A stretch of DNA of 64,000 bases, taken from positions 143,501 to 207,500 of the forward strand of contig JAQFVV010006738.1 in assembly GCA_028023455.1 (NCBI GenBank). The letters run 5' to 3'. This DNA comes from Epiperipatus broadwayi (lineage: Eukaryota; Onychophora; Udeonychophora; Euonychophora; Peripatidae). Shown here piece by piece: positions 37,786 to 50,152 of the stretch. The notes beneath the pieces were generated by a model. The model worked only from the letters and a program-made list of their open reading frames with translations. It was not told where the DNA came from and did not search any database. Position 1 is the first letter of the stretch. Every line of letters begins with the position of its first letter. Both the position numbers and the translations under genes were made by a program.

Positions 37786-38994
37786 TATACGTGACTGATT
37801 CGCGGAGAATATTTGAGCAGACGATATCTCTTTCCCCAATGAAATAAGAAATACATTATGCACTTTCTTTTCAAACTAATTATTTTATATGATTTAAAGT
37901 GAAATTTTAATTTCTTCATTATTTCTTGAAACTTTTCTTCAAATGATCTAGAATATTTTCTTGAAATATTAATTTATACATAAACGTATTTTTCTGCTTA
38001 ATGCTGAATTAATGGTAGTGCAAAAATTAAAATACTTTAATCCTTTTTTTTTTCAGTCTAAATAACTTTTGTGTTATGATAATTGATCAAAATAAAGAAA
38101 ACAAAAATAATTGCTTACGTTTTCTGGTATTATTTTCCATTCCAAATGATACATGTTTCTGCAAATACTTATTCAAATAGCGTTCCTTCTAGTGTTTCCT
38201 TCAGTAGGCACAGTTAAGAATCCAAGATCAATGAAAAGTTCGTGTAGAGATTTCACAGGATTATTGAATTTACTCCATAGTAGTCAAATCCATATATTTA
38301 TAAAATTTTGTCCCACTTCATTTAAAAAAAATTATTATTTTTTTAGCTTATTTCTTCTCTTTTATTTCAGAAGTGGAGTTGTAGTTTTGTTCCATTTACA
38401 TTTCTTAGAGTAGTTCCCTCTCCCCCTACAAACTTTTATATTATATACTTTTTATTACATGGCAGGATTGGCTCTCAATAAGCCAATCACTGTAAAATGT
38501 GAATAAATTAAGTTTGATCCCTCTAGTGAGGATCATCTAGACTGATGCATTTCAATTTACATTAAAATATAGTATATTTAAAGATTGTTTATAAAAAAAA
38601 TTTAGAAGACTTATAAATTGATTTTGCTGTTTATTTTTAATTATTGTTTAATAATAAGTTTTAAATACTTTCTTATTTTCAAATTAGTTTTACACTATTA
38701 CAATATTATTTAAACTACCACTGGAAATTGTGATAAAATATTTATGCGATAAATATCCATTCCATCAGAATCTTCAGTGCCTTATCAGTCCAAACCATCA
38801 TCACCATCTTAAGATATTTCTTAGTGCTTTTGGTTTAATTGGAAAATCTATAATCCAATAAGCCTTTTAATATATATAATTAATCTTTACACACTACTTT
38901 TCAATAATTTATAACTTATTACAATTTTAAAATTTAAAATTTTACATATTTATCCACTGGATAAAACCTACTATCTTTGAGCCAAAACATGTGG

Positions 38995-38997
<3 letters not shown>
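37786..38997. other. AT-rich non-coding DNA
   Basis: No supported feature. The 86-codon frame at 38153 has no recognised domain. Confidence 0.5.

Positions 38998-39076
<79 letters not shown>
38998..39076. repeat. (TA)n microsatellite
   Basis: About 38 uninterrupted TA dinucleotides. Confidence 0.97.
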
Positions 39077-40569
39077 TACAAGTAATGTTGGCATTGAGCA
39101 ACATTTAAAAATAAAATTTAAAAATCATCAATGGACATAACTTAGTTGTTTTTATTAGTTAGTATAATTTATATGTTTTTTGATATATATACAGTGAATG
39201 CTACTTGTGTTTAAAATTATCTATTTTATTAAAGTAACGTTATTATTAAAAAGAATGTAATCACATACAGATTATTAATCCAGGTAAGTATAAGAAAGTA
39301 AAAATGCAACAGATTGCTATCAGAGTAAAACATCTTAATAGTAATTAAAAATGGCTGAAATAAGTTATAAAAAATAGAACTTTGTATCTCAAAAGTAAAA
39401 AGAAAGTTAGAAAATTAACGGTTGATAATAATACAAAAGATAAGAAGATATGCACAGAAATCTCAAAATGGTCATGGGTATAAAAGAAGCAGACAAGTGT
39501 AGAGAAGGCTCATTTACCTGTGTTTTTCTGGCTGATTTTTGGGTGAAGCATTTTCAAAGCTGAAATAAAATGCTCTCACTCAAAACTATTATGCTGAATC
39601 TAGTCACCATGTGTGAGTAGAAATCAGATTGTTCGCCAACACCTTCTGTCACAAAAGTCACCAAGAACTTTGTCTAGCCTTGTCCTAAATATAGATCAGG
39701 AAAGCTGTTACCAGAATGAAGCTACCAATAGTTACTAAGGACTCCTCATAACTTACAGGTAAGCTAATGGCCATATCATAACTCATATCTAAATCAAAAA
39801 ATTTGCAAACTGATAATCCTTCAAAGTGAACAATTAGAATTAAGTAAATAATATTATTATTTGAATATATGTGCATGGGTGTTCTTTCCAGTGTTATAAA
39901 TAATTCTTAATAAGTGCTTAAATATTTAATGTGTCTTTTATTACTATAATATAAACTTTTCATTGTACATGCTTAATTTTAATTATTTACATTTTATTAT
40001 TAAGTTTAGAGAATTGTATAAATTATCTTTGCCAATACGCTTGATTAAAGTCTGGAAAAAATTTCATATAATAAATTAATTAAGTGATGGGAAAATGTAA
40101 TTCCCGATCTTACTTTTAGTTATTTGCTTTGTAAGCCTCAAGAAAATCTTCATAAATAAATTACAACTAATACTGTCATAAATTTGGGCTGAAATAAATT
40201 ATTAGGTCAGTTAATCAGGAAATATAAGTATATTCTTGAAATATCTGAATTCCTACTGCAATTAATCATTCTTATTAAATAGTTTGATTAACTAACACTT
40301 TATAGTGTGTAATAGAAGGCCTAAAACATTACACCATATACCCCAAAATAATACTAAATTCACTATTAAAATATTAAGCACTCCACCTTTAAAGATATAG
40401 TAAAACCAGGGATGATCTTAACAGATCATGGTACCCCCCAACGAGTACAGGAACAACAGATGAAATATGTGTTTACTTCTATTAGGAATCTACAATCAAA
40501 CCCTTGTGAACATGTAATACAGTAATTCAGACATTTGTCTAGAACCTACTTGGGAGACTTTATTCTACC
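39077..40569. other. AT-rich non-coding DNA
   Basis: Nothing recognisable is present. Confidence 0.5.
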
Positions 40570-41240
40570 TTTTCTTTTTTTGCTTGACTAAATTGTTTTT
40601 ATTCTTATTATGAAATCGAAAGTAACTTTCATGTTGTTGGGGGTTAAAAAATTGTTTTGAAACACCCACCCTCGCATCAAGAATTGTAACAAAAAGTCAA
40701 GACCTTTTTTTTGTTTGTTTGCTTTTAAAAAAATATATTTTTTTTGTTTCACTATTGACTTTTGTTTATATTTCGTTCTGCAATAAAAACAGCTTACTTT
40801 TTGTGGGTCTTTCCGTACTGTTATTATTAACAAAAAGTACACCGAAAGAGTCATTTATTTAAAACCCTGACCTTGTTTGAAATAGAATGCAATTATTTGG
40901 TAATTGTTTCCAATTTTTTCGACCTTTTTTTTTTTTTTTTTTTGGTTGACAAAATTGTTTTTATCTTCTTATTAAATCAAAAGTAAGTTTTGTGTTTTTT
41001 TTTTGGGAATAAAATATCGTTTTCAAACTCCGATACTTGGAAAAGTAATTGGAACAAAAAGTCCATAATTTTTGTTGATTTTCAACAATCTTTTTTTCTC
41101 AACCCTTTTGACTTGTATTTCTATTTCTTTTGAATTATCTTTTTTTTTTTGCCTTCTAAAATAAACTGCTTTGGGGGTGAGGGGTTGGGGTTCCTGCTTT
41201 GATAGTATTAACAAAAATGAGTCATTTCTTTTAACCCCAC
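40570..41240. repeat. Two diverged ~350 bp tandem units, T/G-rich
   Basis: TTGAC-AAATTGTTTTTAT, AAGTAA-TTT, AACAAAAAGTC and ACAAAAA-GAGTCATTT recur in order at about 40583-40860 and 40946-41230. Both contain long T runs and a G-rich patch. Minus-strand frames crossing them have no domain. Confidence 0.5.
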
Positions 41241-43245
41241 TGAAAAAAGAAAAACATCATCCAAATACTTGTTAATTTCTAATGAAATCAAAAAAAAAAA
41301 AAGTACACAAACTTTGAACTTTTTGAACCGATTTATTATTTTATTGCTGTAATAATCAAACAATCTGGTATTTGTGAGGACATTATGTGCTGGAAAAAAG
41401 GACACAGCCTCCCTCACCTTTCTGTACTCGGCATTTGTGAAAAGTGTAAAAATTGCATGTACTCCTCAGACATGTTATTGATCTCATCTAATTTCCCCGC
41501 AGAAATGTGACTTAGCATGTGAGCTTTTGTTGAAGCATGTTGGAACATACCCTTTGCCAATTTTTTACATATTAACCTTTTTTTAAGGAAGACTGGGGAC
41601 TGTATGACAATTATTAATGATTAACAACATTATTTAAATAGAAATGACATTACTCTATTACGAAGATTTGAAAAAATGCTACTGCCTTGATATTTAAACA
41701 CCCTCAAGCGATACGATAATCAGCTATGAATAGAATGAATACGCATAAATAGTTTCAAAGTACAAAACAGGCCGTAATATTTTTGTGCAATCTCATGTAA
41801 AGTGGCCTAGCAATGGGTTAATACAATATGTAAATGTTGTATTAGCCTGTAAGGCCGGCGGTGGCCGCCGAAATGGTATTTTTATGTGTTTTGACACATA
41901 AACAGTGCCCCAAGCGGCTTTGCCTGGATTTCAGGCTTTTACCATCAAGTCAATTCATAATTAATTCATCTTACAATTCTCCTGTTCAAAACACTAATTC
42001 TAAGTCTATTAAAGACAACAGACATGACATATATATTTTAGAACGCTTACAAGTTCCTATCTATGCATAAATGAACCATCTTGGATTAATGGAGCAAGCT
42101 ATTAGGACACTTTTTATATAAACTTTAAAGCCATGTTAAAGTTAACATCATTTACATTATTTATTTGTAGATTTGATATTATAATTTTGTTTTCTTTACT
42201 TAATATAGGGGTAAAAAGATTCAATGTTAATGTTGACAAGTAATATTAAAAAAAAAAAATTTCATTCATAACATAAGTTTAATAAAATAAAATCTATGAT
42301 GTATGTTTGATTGCGCAATAATCCAATCAATATCAGAGGGGGGAGGTAAGATATTACCTAATACGTACATAACTTAAACCTGATGTATTCACAACACATG
42401 CACTTTCCTTATTTTTTATTTCAATGTTTGTGTTAACTGCTTATTTTTTCTTATTTTTTTTTCATATTTTATTAATTATTTATGTCATGAATGGTCTTCC
42501 TTATTTATAGCACAAGCATTATACATGACAGGGAATCCTAAACCATCATGATGTCAAATAGAGTATAAAAGATTAAATTAATCAAAGAAATGTGTGGCAA
42601 TTTTATATATGGTATAAAAATTATTCAGATTGATCGAGATATCGACTGGTTATTCTTTGAGGGATCAGAATTTGAGATAATATTAGAAAGCAGAACAACG
42701 ACCACAAATGCCTAAGTGAATATTTCACAATTTTGTTTTAAATTTTTTTGCTGTTTAAATACTAATCACTGTAAATATGATTATTAAATTTATTCAAACA
42801 TTAAAGTATGATTCTTGGTTTATTCCTGTAATCAAATTTTAATTAGTCATATCCTTTCACATAATTACCATCATTACATGTGATGTGTTTATACATTATA
42901 TCATATCCATTCCCATTAGCAATTATATGTTTATTTTACATCTACTCATACTGAGGTGATACAAATATAATCTGAACCAGATGATCATGCAAATTGTACC
43001 TGGGTTTGAAATCCTGAACAGTGGAAGTGAAGTGAATAACAATAAGGTAGAGTAAGTGTAGAATTAATATTTAGTTAGTTCTTGACCTCTCTTATCCTAG
43101 GTTTGAATTCAAGGTATGCATGGTATACATAAGTACGAGCAACAAAGATGTACTTCTCAATCCATCAGAAAAACCCACCAACCTATATGCATATTGAGAA
43201 AGGTCCATTCCATTACAATATATATCCATATTTATATATGTTTCA
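41241..43245. other. Non-coding DNA with one GC-rich patch
   Basis: The only compositional outlier is GGCCGGCGGTGGCCGCCG at 41851-41868. The 69-codon frame that begins there has no recognised domain. Confidence 0.4.
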
Positions 43246-44269
43246 TGTTAGTAATTTAAAACATTTGAAATAATTTTAATTATATATATAATTTATATGT
43301 ACAGATGAATGTATATAGTATAATTAATGATAAATTTATTTTGAAAATATGTTAAAACAAAATGTCTTTTATTAACAATTCCAACGTGGAAATGAAATTT
43401 TTAGAAAAAGTAATTTAAATGCTTAATTTTTAGAAAAGGTAATTTAAATGCTTGTAACAAAGTAATCATGCAAGAAGATAAATATCTGACATAATTGTGG
43501 CTATTATTTCAAAGATAAAAATTTGTGAATGATATATTTGAACAAATCAAACTGAACCAAAACGGAGGTCAGATATTATATACCAATAGATCAAAGGATC
43601 CAAATGACTACAGATGAATTCTAATTTGTCTGATAAGCCGGTCAAATGATATAAATAAGGATCATAATCCGGTTTATTATTATTGTAATTCTTTTATTAT
43701 TGTGCTATATACATGATTTACTCATTATGCTTGTTTCATTCAGCTTACCATAATTTTTTATTCATGTATTTCGGTTTCATTGCCAACAGGATTAGAGAAA
43801 CAGTCATCTGCTTCAATCTGACTAGTTGGCAGAGTGCAAGCTCTAGTCCATTGCTGTGTCCAGAAAATAAAATTTGTCAATTAATGGAGAAACATCTTGA
43901 AAATTGTTGCTAATATGTATATGCTTTATTCACATAAACTTCTAATGATAAAAATTGCAGAGAGAACTTTCATTTAAATTTAGAATTGTGATTGAAACCT
44001 ATCACCACCATAGCTATGGTTCAACAAGTAATTCACCAAGATAAACCAAATACCCACTGAACATGAACTTTTAATGTTGAAAGGAATAAGTATAACCTTC
44101 AAAAATATATTATAAATCTCTAGTATTACTATTATTTATCTCCTCTCTAAAGTAAATATTTTATTCAGTAAAGTTTGTTAAGTCTGTTTATAAGTGTACG
44201 CAGTAAGAGATTGTTGTTGTGTTTTCTTTATCACAGTTTAGTGGTGATAATTATACATAAGCAATTTAA

Positions 44270-44564
44270 ATAAAGTAATAGTTTTTACTTCACCTTTGAT
44301 TAGTAATTAATTGTATTTGCGCTTTACGCAAAAAAGTGAAGCTTGTCTAAATCTTACAAAGTTATATGGCTTAGCACTTTCGGAGCTCTTGAGTCTCCAT
44401 AATCATAGCCTACTTTTAAAATATTTTACATAAACCACAATGTAACTTCAGTTAAAAGTAGGCTATGATTATGGAGACTCAAGAGCTCCAAAAGCGCTAA
44501 GCCATATAACTTTGTAAGATTTAGACAAGCTTCACTTTTTTGCATAAAGCGCAAATACAATTAA
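44270..44564. mobile_element. 295 bp foldback element with 12 bp TSD
   Basis: A near-perfect palindrome has arms at 44306-44419 and 44452-44565 (114 bp each, 32 bp loop). It sits in a 295 bp insertion flanked by TAAGCAATTTAA at 44258-44269 and 44565-44576. The paralogous repeat at 48465-48476 has a single AAAGCAATTTAA and no insert, which is the empty site. The first ~36 bp of the insert (44270-44305) are not part of the palindrome. No coding capacity. The superfamily is unknown; a 12 bp TSD is longer than most cut-and-paste families make. Confidence 0.8.
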
Positions 44565-44607
44565 TAAGCAATTTAAGTTTATTATCGCAATCTCTGGCCA
44601 TACTTTT

Positions 44608-45360
44608 TTCTCAGTGATAAAAGTTTATTCATCAAAAAAAAAAAAAACAGATACAAATACAGTTAGAAAAAGGTTTACAATGGAGTGATTATATGGTAAA
44701 TTGAAATTTCAGGAGCAACATGGTAAGAGGAGAAGGATACATGTGAAAAGGGAATGGGAAGTGGAAAGGGAAGAGGGTGTGTAGTCCAGGCCAGTCCAAG
44801 ATGCATGTCTTCATTGAGCAAGCACCGCATGGGTCATAAACATTTAAATTATTGAGTCCTATGTTAGAGGCTGAGAGGATGAGAGTTGGAGGATTGCCCA
44901 AGTGTCTGTGAGGAGTGGAGGTGGGGCTAGTTTGGTATCTCTGGTTTTGAGAGAGCAAATTAAATCCAATAGCTTTTGATTCACTGAGTGCAGTTTCTTG
45001 TCAAAAATAATGTCACATCAGAGCAACCAGAGTGCATAGATGAGGAAAACTGATAATCTAATCATTGCAAAGACCCCTGTTTCTATGGATTCTTGGAGAT
45101 TGAAGATGGTATTCCTGTATGAGAAAAGGCAGGAGTTGATGATATGTCTCACTCCAAGCAGAAAGGGGCATTTAAGTAGGAAGTGCTGGAGGATTTCATT
45201 GTCAGTTTTACAGAGCTGGCATAGGGTAGAGATCTTGGGAAACCCCTATGGTTCACCAAAAATTGATTTGTGGAAAGGGAGTGAAGGTTGATTTTAAGGA
45301 GGAAATAATGGAATTTTGCCTCAAGGGACCTTTTGAATTTGCGGATTAATTGAACATTGG
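44608..45360 (-). mobile_element. 5'-truncated LINE, 3' end only
   Basis: This 753 bp insertion is flanked by perfect 18 bp direct repeats ATCTCTGGCCATACTTTT (44590-44607 and 45361-45378). The paralogous site near 48490 (ATCTCTGCTCATACTTTTT) is empty. On the minus strand it encodes the end of a LINE ORF2: a segment like KINLHSLSTNQFL near 45290, and a Cys/His motif CQLCKTDNEILQHFLLKC near 45160-45215. It then has a ~440 bp 3'UTR with AATAAA near 44630. The Cys/His motif matches the spacing of the 13.1-kb LINE, so both belong to the same group. The reading frame has shifts and stops. Confidence 0.85.
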
Positions 45361-45814
45361 ATCTCTGGCCATACTTTTAATGATTTATTATTTTCAGTTA
45401 TTTACACTTCATTGAAAATATAAACAATATTTTAAATCTATAATTTAATAAACCCTCAGGGGAACAGAGTAAATTAATATTATCTTTTTAATTGTATTTT
45501 AGTACTTTACAATTTTAAACTAATCATCCTCCAAATTTGAAGAAGAATTGGGAGTATTGATGTAAGTGAATTGTTATAATCTTTATTTATGATAATTTTG
45601 AATTTTATTATAATCTTTATTTTGGGTTGTTTTGTTTATGTATGAAATTTATTCATATGTAATTTATTATCATTATTTTATTTAGTGCAGTAGTATGTGT
45701 GGATGAAAACTTATACTGTATATTATCTGCATTGTCTTTGTGCATGTCATGGATGATACCATTTGTGAAACTGCTGATCATTCTTAAGCTTAATTGATCT
45801 AAATTCCTATCATA

Positions 45815-46474
45815 TAGCCGATGTGTATATATATATATTTAATATGTGGAGGCCGATATTTATAAATACGATTCTCGAAGATCAAAAATCTAATTTTAAT
45901 TACTGTGTATGTTGATTTAAAAAATATTGAAAAAATTTGATGTAAAATTAATAGTGAAGGAGTTTCGTTTTACTTTAGTTTGACAGAATAAAGAAAGAGG
46001 AAAAATTTTTAAGTAGTTCATTTTAGACTTAGAAAAATAATTTTCTTTATTGAAAATATATATATATCGGGAAAATGTTTTGTTGACAAATAATTGCTAA
46101 TAATGAGAATAAAAAAAGGATATACATATATAACACGATGCATAGTGAAAATTAATTTGTTTAATGAAATTAAGTATCAGCATGAAAGTAAATATATAAG
46201 TAACATCTAATAAATGCATATATAAAACCATTTGGAAACTGTAGAAAGTTTAAAAGTAGGCAACATCACCAAAGCTCATAACATAGACGGCAAAGGAGAA
46301 ATTTTTGTGTGTTACCGACAGCGGTGTGTATTCGGCTATAATGTGGCAGAGTGACATAGATAAATAAAGAATAAATAGTTAATAGTTTAGAATTATTATA
46401 AAAGCATAATTTTGAGTTACTTTGGAAAAATAAAGAAAAAATTTTGTTGTACGCTAAATATGGAATTGTAAGGG
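45815..46474. other. AT-rich DNA, possible leader region
   Basis: No gene. TGGAGGCCGATATTTATAAA near 45847 might be a decayed primer-binding site after the LTR-like repeat, but no match to a tRNA 3' end was demonstrated. Confidence 0.3.
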
Positions 46475-47040
46475 CAAAACACTCTAACATTGGGGGAGAA
46501 AGATAAGCCCAATTTATTCCAAATTCCCCAAGTAATGGAAAAAACAAATGAGCCAACACAAATGCAAATGATGATGAGAGTAACGATGAAAATGTAAAAC
46601 AAAAATTATCAGAAATTGTACAAAGCAGGGGCTAATGGAAAGATATGAGAAATGAAGCAAAACATGAGACAAATAAAACAGGAGATAAGGTGTAAGGCGA
46701 ATCAGATACAAAATGCAATAGAAACAGTGGGGGAAAAGCTAAGTAAAAATATTGAAGAAGGAGAGGTAACGATAGTGAAAGAAAATGTTAATGAAATTAG
46801 AAAAGAGATAAGATTATAAAATATAAGAGTAGACAGATTAAAAAAAGAAATAGTACAGATAAAAAAACCTTGCAGAAGCAATTTAAGGTGCAAAAAAAAG
46901 CTATAGTGCTTAGGGAAGAAAGATATAATAATGAAACAAGAGATAGATGGATAATATGAAACAAAAATTGCTTAGAGTGCATCAGCAGGATGTAGAAAGA
47001 AATAAAAATAGATTAAGAATGGAAATAGAGCAAGCATAAG
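46475..47040 (+). pseudogene. Gypsy-like gag remnant, coiled-coil part
   Basis: An ATG near 46537 starts MEKTNEPTQMQMMMRVTMKM, then a stop. Further in-frame pieces such as MKQNMRQIKQEIRCKANQI and EGEVTIVKENVNEIRKEI follow. The Met-rich start and the Gln/Lys/Glu heptads resemble the remnant at 29619-29801. This fits a gag gene of the same Gypsy group, heavily mutated. No zinc knuckle or protease follows before the right repeat at 47480. Confidence 0.45.
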
Positions 47041-47479
47041 TAATTACATCTATGAAACTGAGGGGAAAGCTGCCTCATAATACATTGATAGTAAATTAAA
47101 AATACCTTTGTATCCAACTAGGTAAAACCATAACTTATTATGAAATTATTAATACCTTCTTAAAGAGATCTCATATTACATAAGTAGATAAATGTCTGAG
47201 CATGTTAATAAGATGCAACCAAGTTAGGGTAGCAAAAATGAAAGAAAGAACTATCAGGTAGAACCAGTTCATTAAGAAAATACTAATAACCATGGCCCAA
47301 GTGATACTCGGCTGGAACTGTCAAAATTTATTGAATCAGAAGTAGAAATATCTAGATTAATTTATTATATTTATGTCTTTTTAACTAAGTTTGTGTGTAT
47401 TATTTTATTAACCAAGTAAAATCATTTTTAATTATTTTTAGCAGTCTGTACTAATATGAAGTGATATTTATATGTGACA

Positions 47480-48934
47480 TGTTAGTAATTTAAAATATTC
47501 GAAGGAATTTTAAAAATGTTTTAAACAATTTTAATTATGTATATAATTTATTTATGTGCACCGATAAATGTAATATATACAGTATAATCAATGATAAATT
47601 TATTTTAAAAGTATGTAAAAACAAAATGTGTTTTTATTACTATTATAATATTATTATTAACAATTACAAAGTGGAAATGACATTCTTAGAAAAGGTCATT
47701 GAAGTTCTTGTAAACAGAGTAATTAAGTAAAAAGATAAATGTGTGATGTAATTTAGGCTGTTATTTTATTAATCCCTTTCAAAGATAAAAATTGTAAATG
47801 GTATATTTGGGGAAATTAAATGCTGACTCAAATGTAGGTCAGACATTATCTGCAACCAATGGAGCAAAGAATTTCTAATGACTACAGATGGATCTTATTT
47901 TGGTTGATATGCAGGTTAAAAAGATATAAATAGGGATCATGAGCCCATTTAATATTCTCATTCTTCTGCTAATCTTCTACATGATTTACTCATTAACTTG
48001 ATTTAATCAGCTTCCTATAATTGTACTTATTTGTGTATTTTGGTGGCAATGTCATGTAGGAGTAGAGAAGCAACCTGTCTGCTCTACTCCGACAAGTCAG
48101 CAGAGTGCAAACTGTAGTCCATTGCAGAGTGTAGAATAGAAAGTGTCAACTAATGGAGAAACATTTTGAATATCATATCTGATATGTATATGCTTTATTT
48201 GCATAAACTCCTAATGCCCAAAACTATAGAAAGAAACCAGACATCAATTAAAGAATAAACTACTGCTGAAGCCAACTAGTGAATTTTTGAATTATGCTTA
48301 AAATCTACTGCAATAATAGCTATTGTTTAACAAATAAAGTCTGACAAGCTAAACAAATACCTAAAGACTGAATGCAAACTTATAATGCTGAAAGAAATAG
48401 GTAGTAATTTTAAAAATATATTATAAATCTCTTCTACATCAGGTATATTGATAATTATGTATATAAAGCAATTTAAGTTTATTATCATAATCTCTGCTCA
48501 TACTTTTTAATGACTTTTTTTAGTCATTTACACTTCATCAAAATATAAACAATAATTTACATTTTTAATTTAATGAACCCTGAAGAGAATTCAAGTAGGT
48601 TACATAGACAGGTTAAATTAAAATTATATTTTAATTGTCTTTTAATAAATTACAGATTTAAGCAAACTGCCCTCCACCCTTGAGGAAGGATAATTGGAAA
48701 TATTGAGGTAAGTGAATTGTTTGAAATTTATTTTTGGCTGTTTTGTTTACACAGGAAATTCATTCTATGTAATTTATTATTCATTATTTTATTTACTGCA
48801 ATAGTATGAGGTAGATAGAAATTCCTACCATATATTATCTTCCTTGTCTTTATACATGTCGTGGATGATACCATTTTCAAAACTGTTGGTCACTCTTATA
48901 TTTAATATGCAATAGTTGTAAATTCCTATCATAA
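47480..48934 (+). repeat. Right 1.5 kb direct repeat (LTR-like)
   Basis: This is the partner of 43246-45814. It preserves the uninterrupted target sites of the foldback element (48465-48476) and of the truncated LINE (near 48490-48508). Confidence 0.7.
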
Positions 48935-49384
48935 AGTGTGCTCCTAGTTTGCATGTATGCATCTATCAATAAATAATGTAATGCTGCCAATCTTGTCTCT
49001 TACATTTGCTTATATAATATTTAATTACTTACCTGTATTAAGCCTGAAAGCATTTACAGTAGTCTGGTTACTTAAATAGTTTATAATTTTATTGTATCCT
49101 CAGACTGTAGGTTTATTAACCTTAAAACTGTAATAATAATTGCTTGTGGTCATTAGACTATACAGCAGTTTATATTTTTTCAGAATTACTTAATATATGT
49201 TAAGAAACATAACATCTGTGCATAAACTTAATTATCGCATGAGTTAATTTAATTATTGTATCAATAAGTAATTAAACATATTAACTTGTCTATAAATTGA
49301 TGAGATACTCAATTTATGCTATACTGTGTGTTATCTTTTAATATATACTTAAATAAATTGCAATATCTCATTATTTTGTAGCAT
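48935..49384. other. AT-rich non-coding DNA
   Basis: Nothing recognisable is present. Confidence 0.5.
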
Positions 49385-49492
49385 TTTTTTTCATATATCA
49401 TAGCATCGGCTGGGAAAAGAACCTGCAACAACCATCTGCAATCAACTGCTTGCTTGCAAGGTGGCTGCACTGACCTCTCAGCTAACAACGCA
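49385..49492 (-). mobile_element. Short tRNA-derived SINE, copy 2
   Basis: On the minus strand it reads through GCTGAGAGGTCAGTGCAGCC (A-box-like), GCAGGTTCTTTTCCCAGC (diverged B box), GATGCTATGATATATG, then an A run. It is the most diverged of the four copies. No clear target duplication could be fixed. Confidence 0.7.
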
Positions 49493-49639
49493 TTTTGTCA
49501 TTGTTTTGCAATCAATAATTTAGTCAGAATAAGATGAGTCTTGTGTGTTTATGGTTCTTAGCAAACTAATCAGGATGTGGAACACGCACTCGCAAATTGC
49601 CCTTAAGTGATTAAACGTATGATTTGTATATTTGGATAG

Positions 49640-49740
49640 TTATAATATATATATATATATATATATTAGATTCCAACCAGTCACCACCTATATATATATA
49701 TATATATATGGCTGCAGGATATATATATATATATATGGCT
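49640..49740. repeat. (TA)n tracts with GGCTGCAGG spacers
   Basis: Three TA tracts. The last two are each followed by TATATATGGCTGCAGG, forming two ~28 bp tandem units. Confidence 0.8.
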
Positions 49741-50152
49741 GCAGGAAGGAGTTTTACTATTAACTGAAAGGAGACCCTTTGATTCCTCTTGGAGGCCTTA
49801 AAGGAACTGAGCAGGGCAAATTTCTAATGACCACTCCATACGTTCTTGTCGTTGCAGCTATTATTACTATGTGATTATTCAGATAGTATACAAACATGGA
49901 TGGGTTTTTTACCTCTGAGTTTAAGATCAAGAAACACCATGGTCTTTCTTCTCAGTGCCTGATAAGGCAGAATGAATGTTTGTATAAATGATAAATATTT
50001 TCCCAATACATATATACAATTATGACAGAAAAAATAAAGCATGGCCCTTATTCCCAGGAGGCTGTAAAGTCACCAACCAAGGCAGTGGCTGGTGGTCAAA
50101 GGCAGAGGGTGCTAAGAATCCCCTGATTGCGGACCCAGGCTGCCATTTGTTG

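Larger units (their letters stand above)
43246..45814 (+). repeat. Left 1.5 kb direct repeat (LTR-like), with two later insertions
   Basis: It aligns with 47480-48934 over its length, apart from insertions at 44270-44564 and 44608-45360. It contains a TATA-like box near 43650, an AATAAA near 43866, and the conserved stretch GCAGAGTGCAAGCTCTAGTCC. Confidence 0.7.
43246..48934. mobile_element. Candidate LTR retrotransposon lacking pol (1.5 kb direct repeats around a gag remnant)
   Basis: The direct repeat at 43246-45814 recurs at 47480-48934. It is ~1.49 kb once two later insertions are removed from the left copy, and ~1.46 kb on the right. Both start TGTTAGTAATTTAAAA. The 1.67 kb between them holds a gag-like coiled-coil remnant (46475-47040). 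Both repeats contain a TATA-like box about 0.42-0.45 kb in (GATATAAATAAGGATCAT near 43650; GATATAAATAGGGATCAT near 47923), as expected of a U3 promoter. No clear primer-binding site, polypurine tract or 5 bp TSD was found. A tandem segmental duplication is therefore a real alternative. Confidence 0.5.

Noticed and set aside
41851-42070. CpG-like patch with 69-codon ORF
   Set aside because: The GC-rich word is only 18 bp. The frame has no domain, and there is no promoter or splice evidence.
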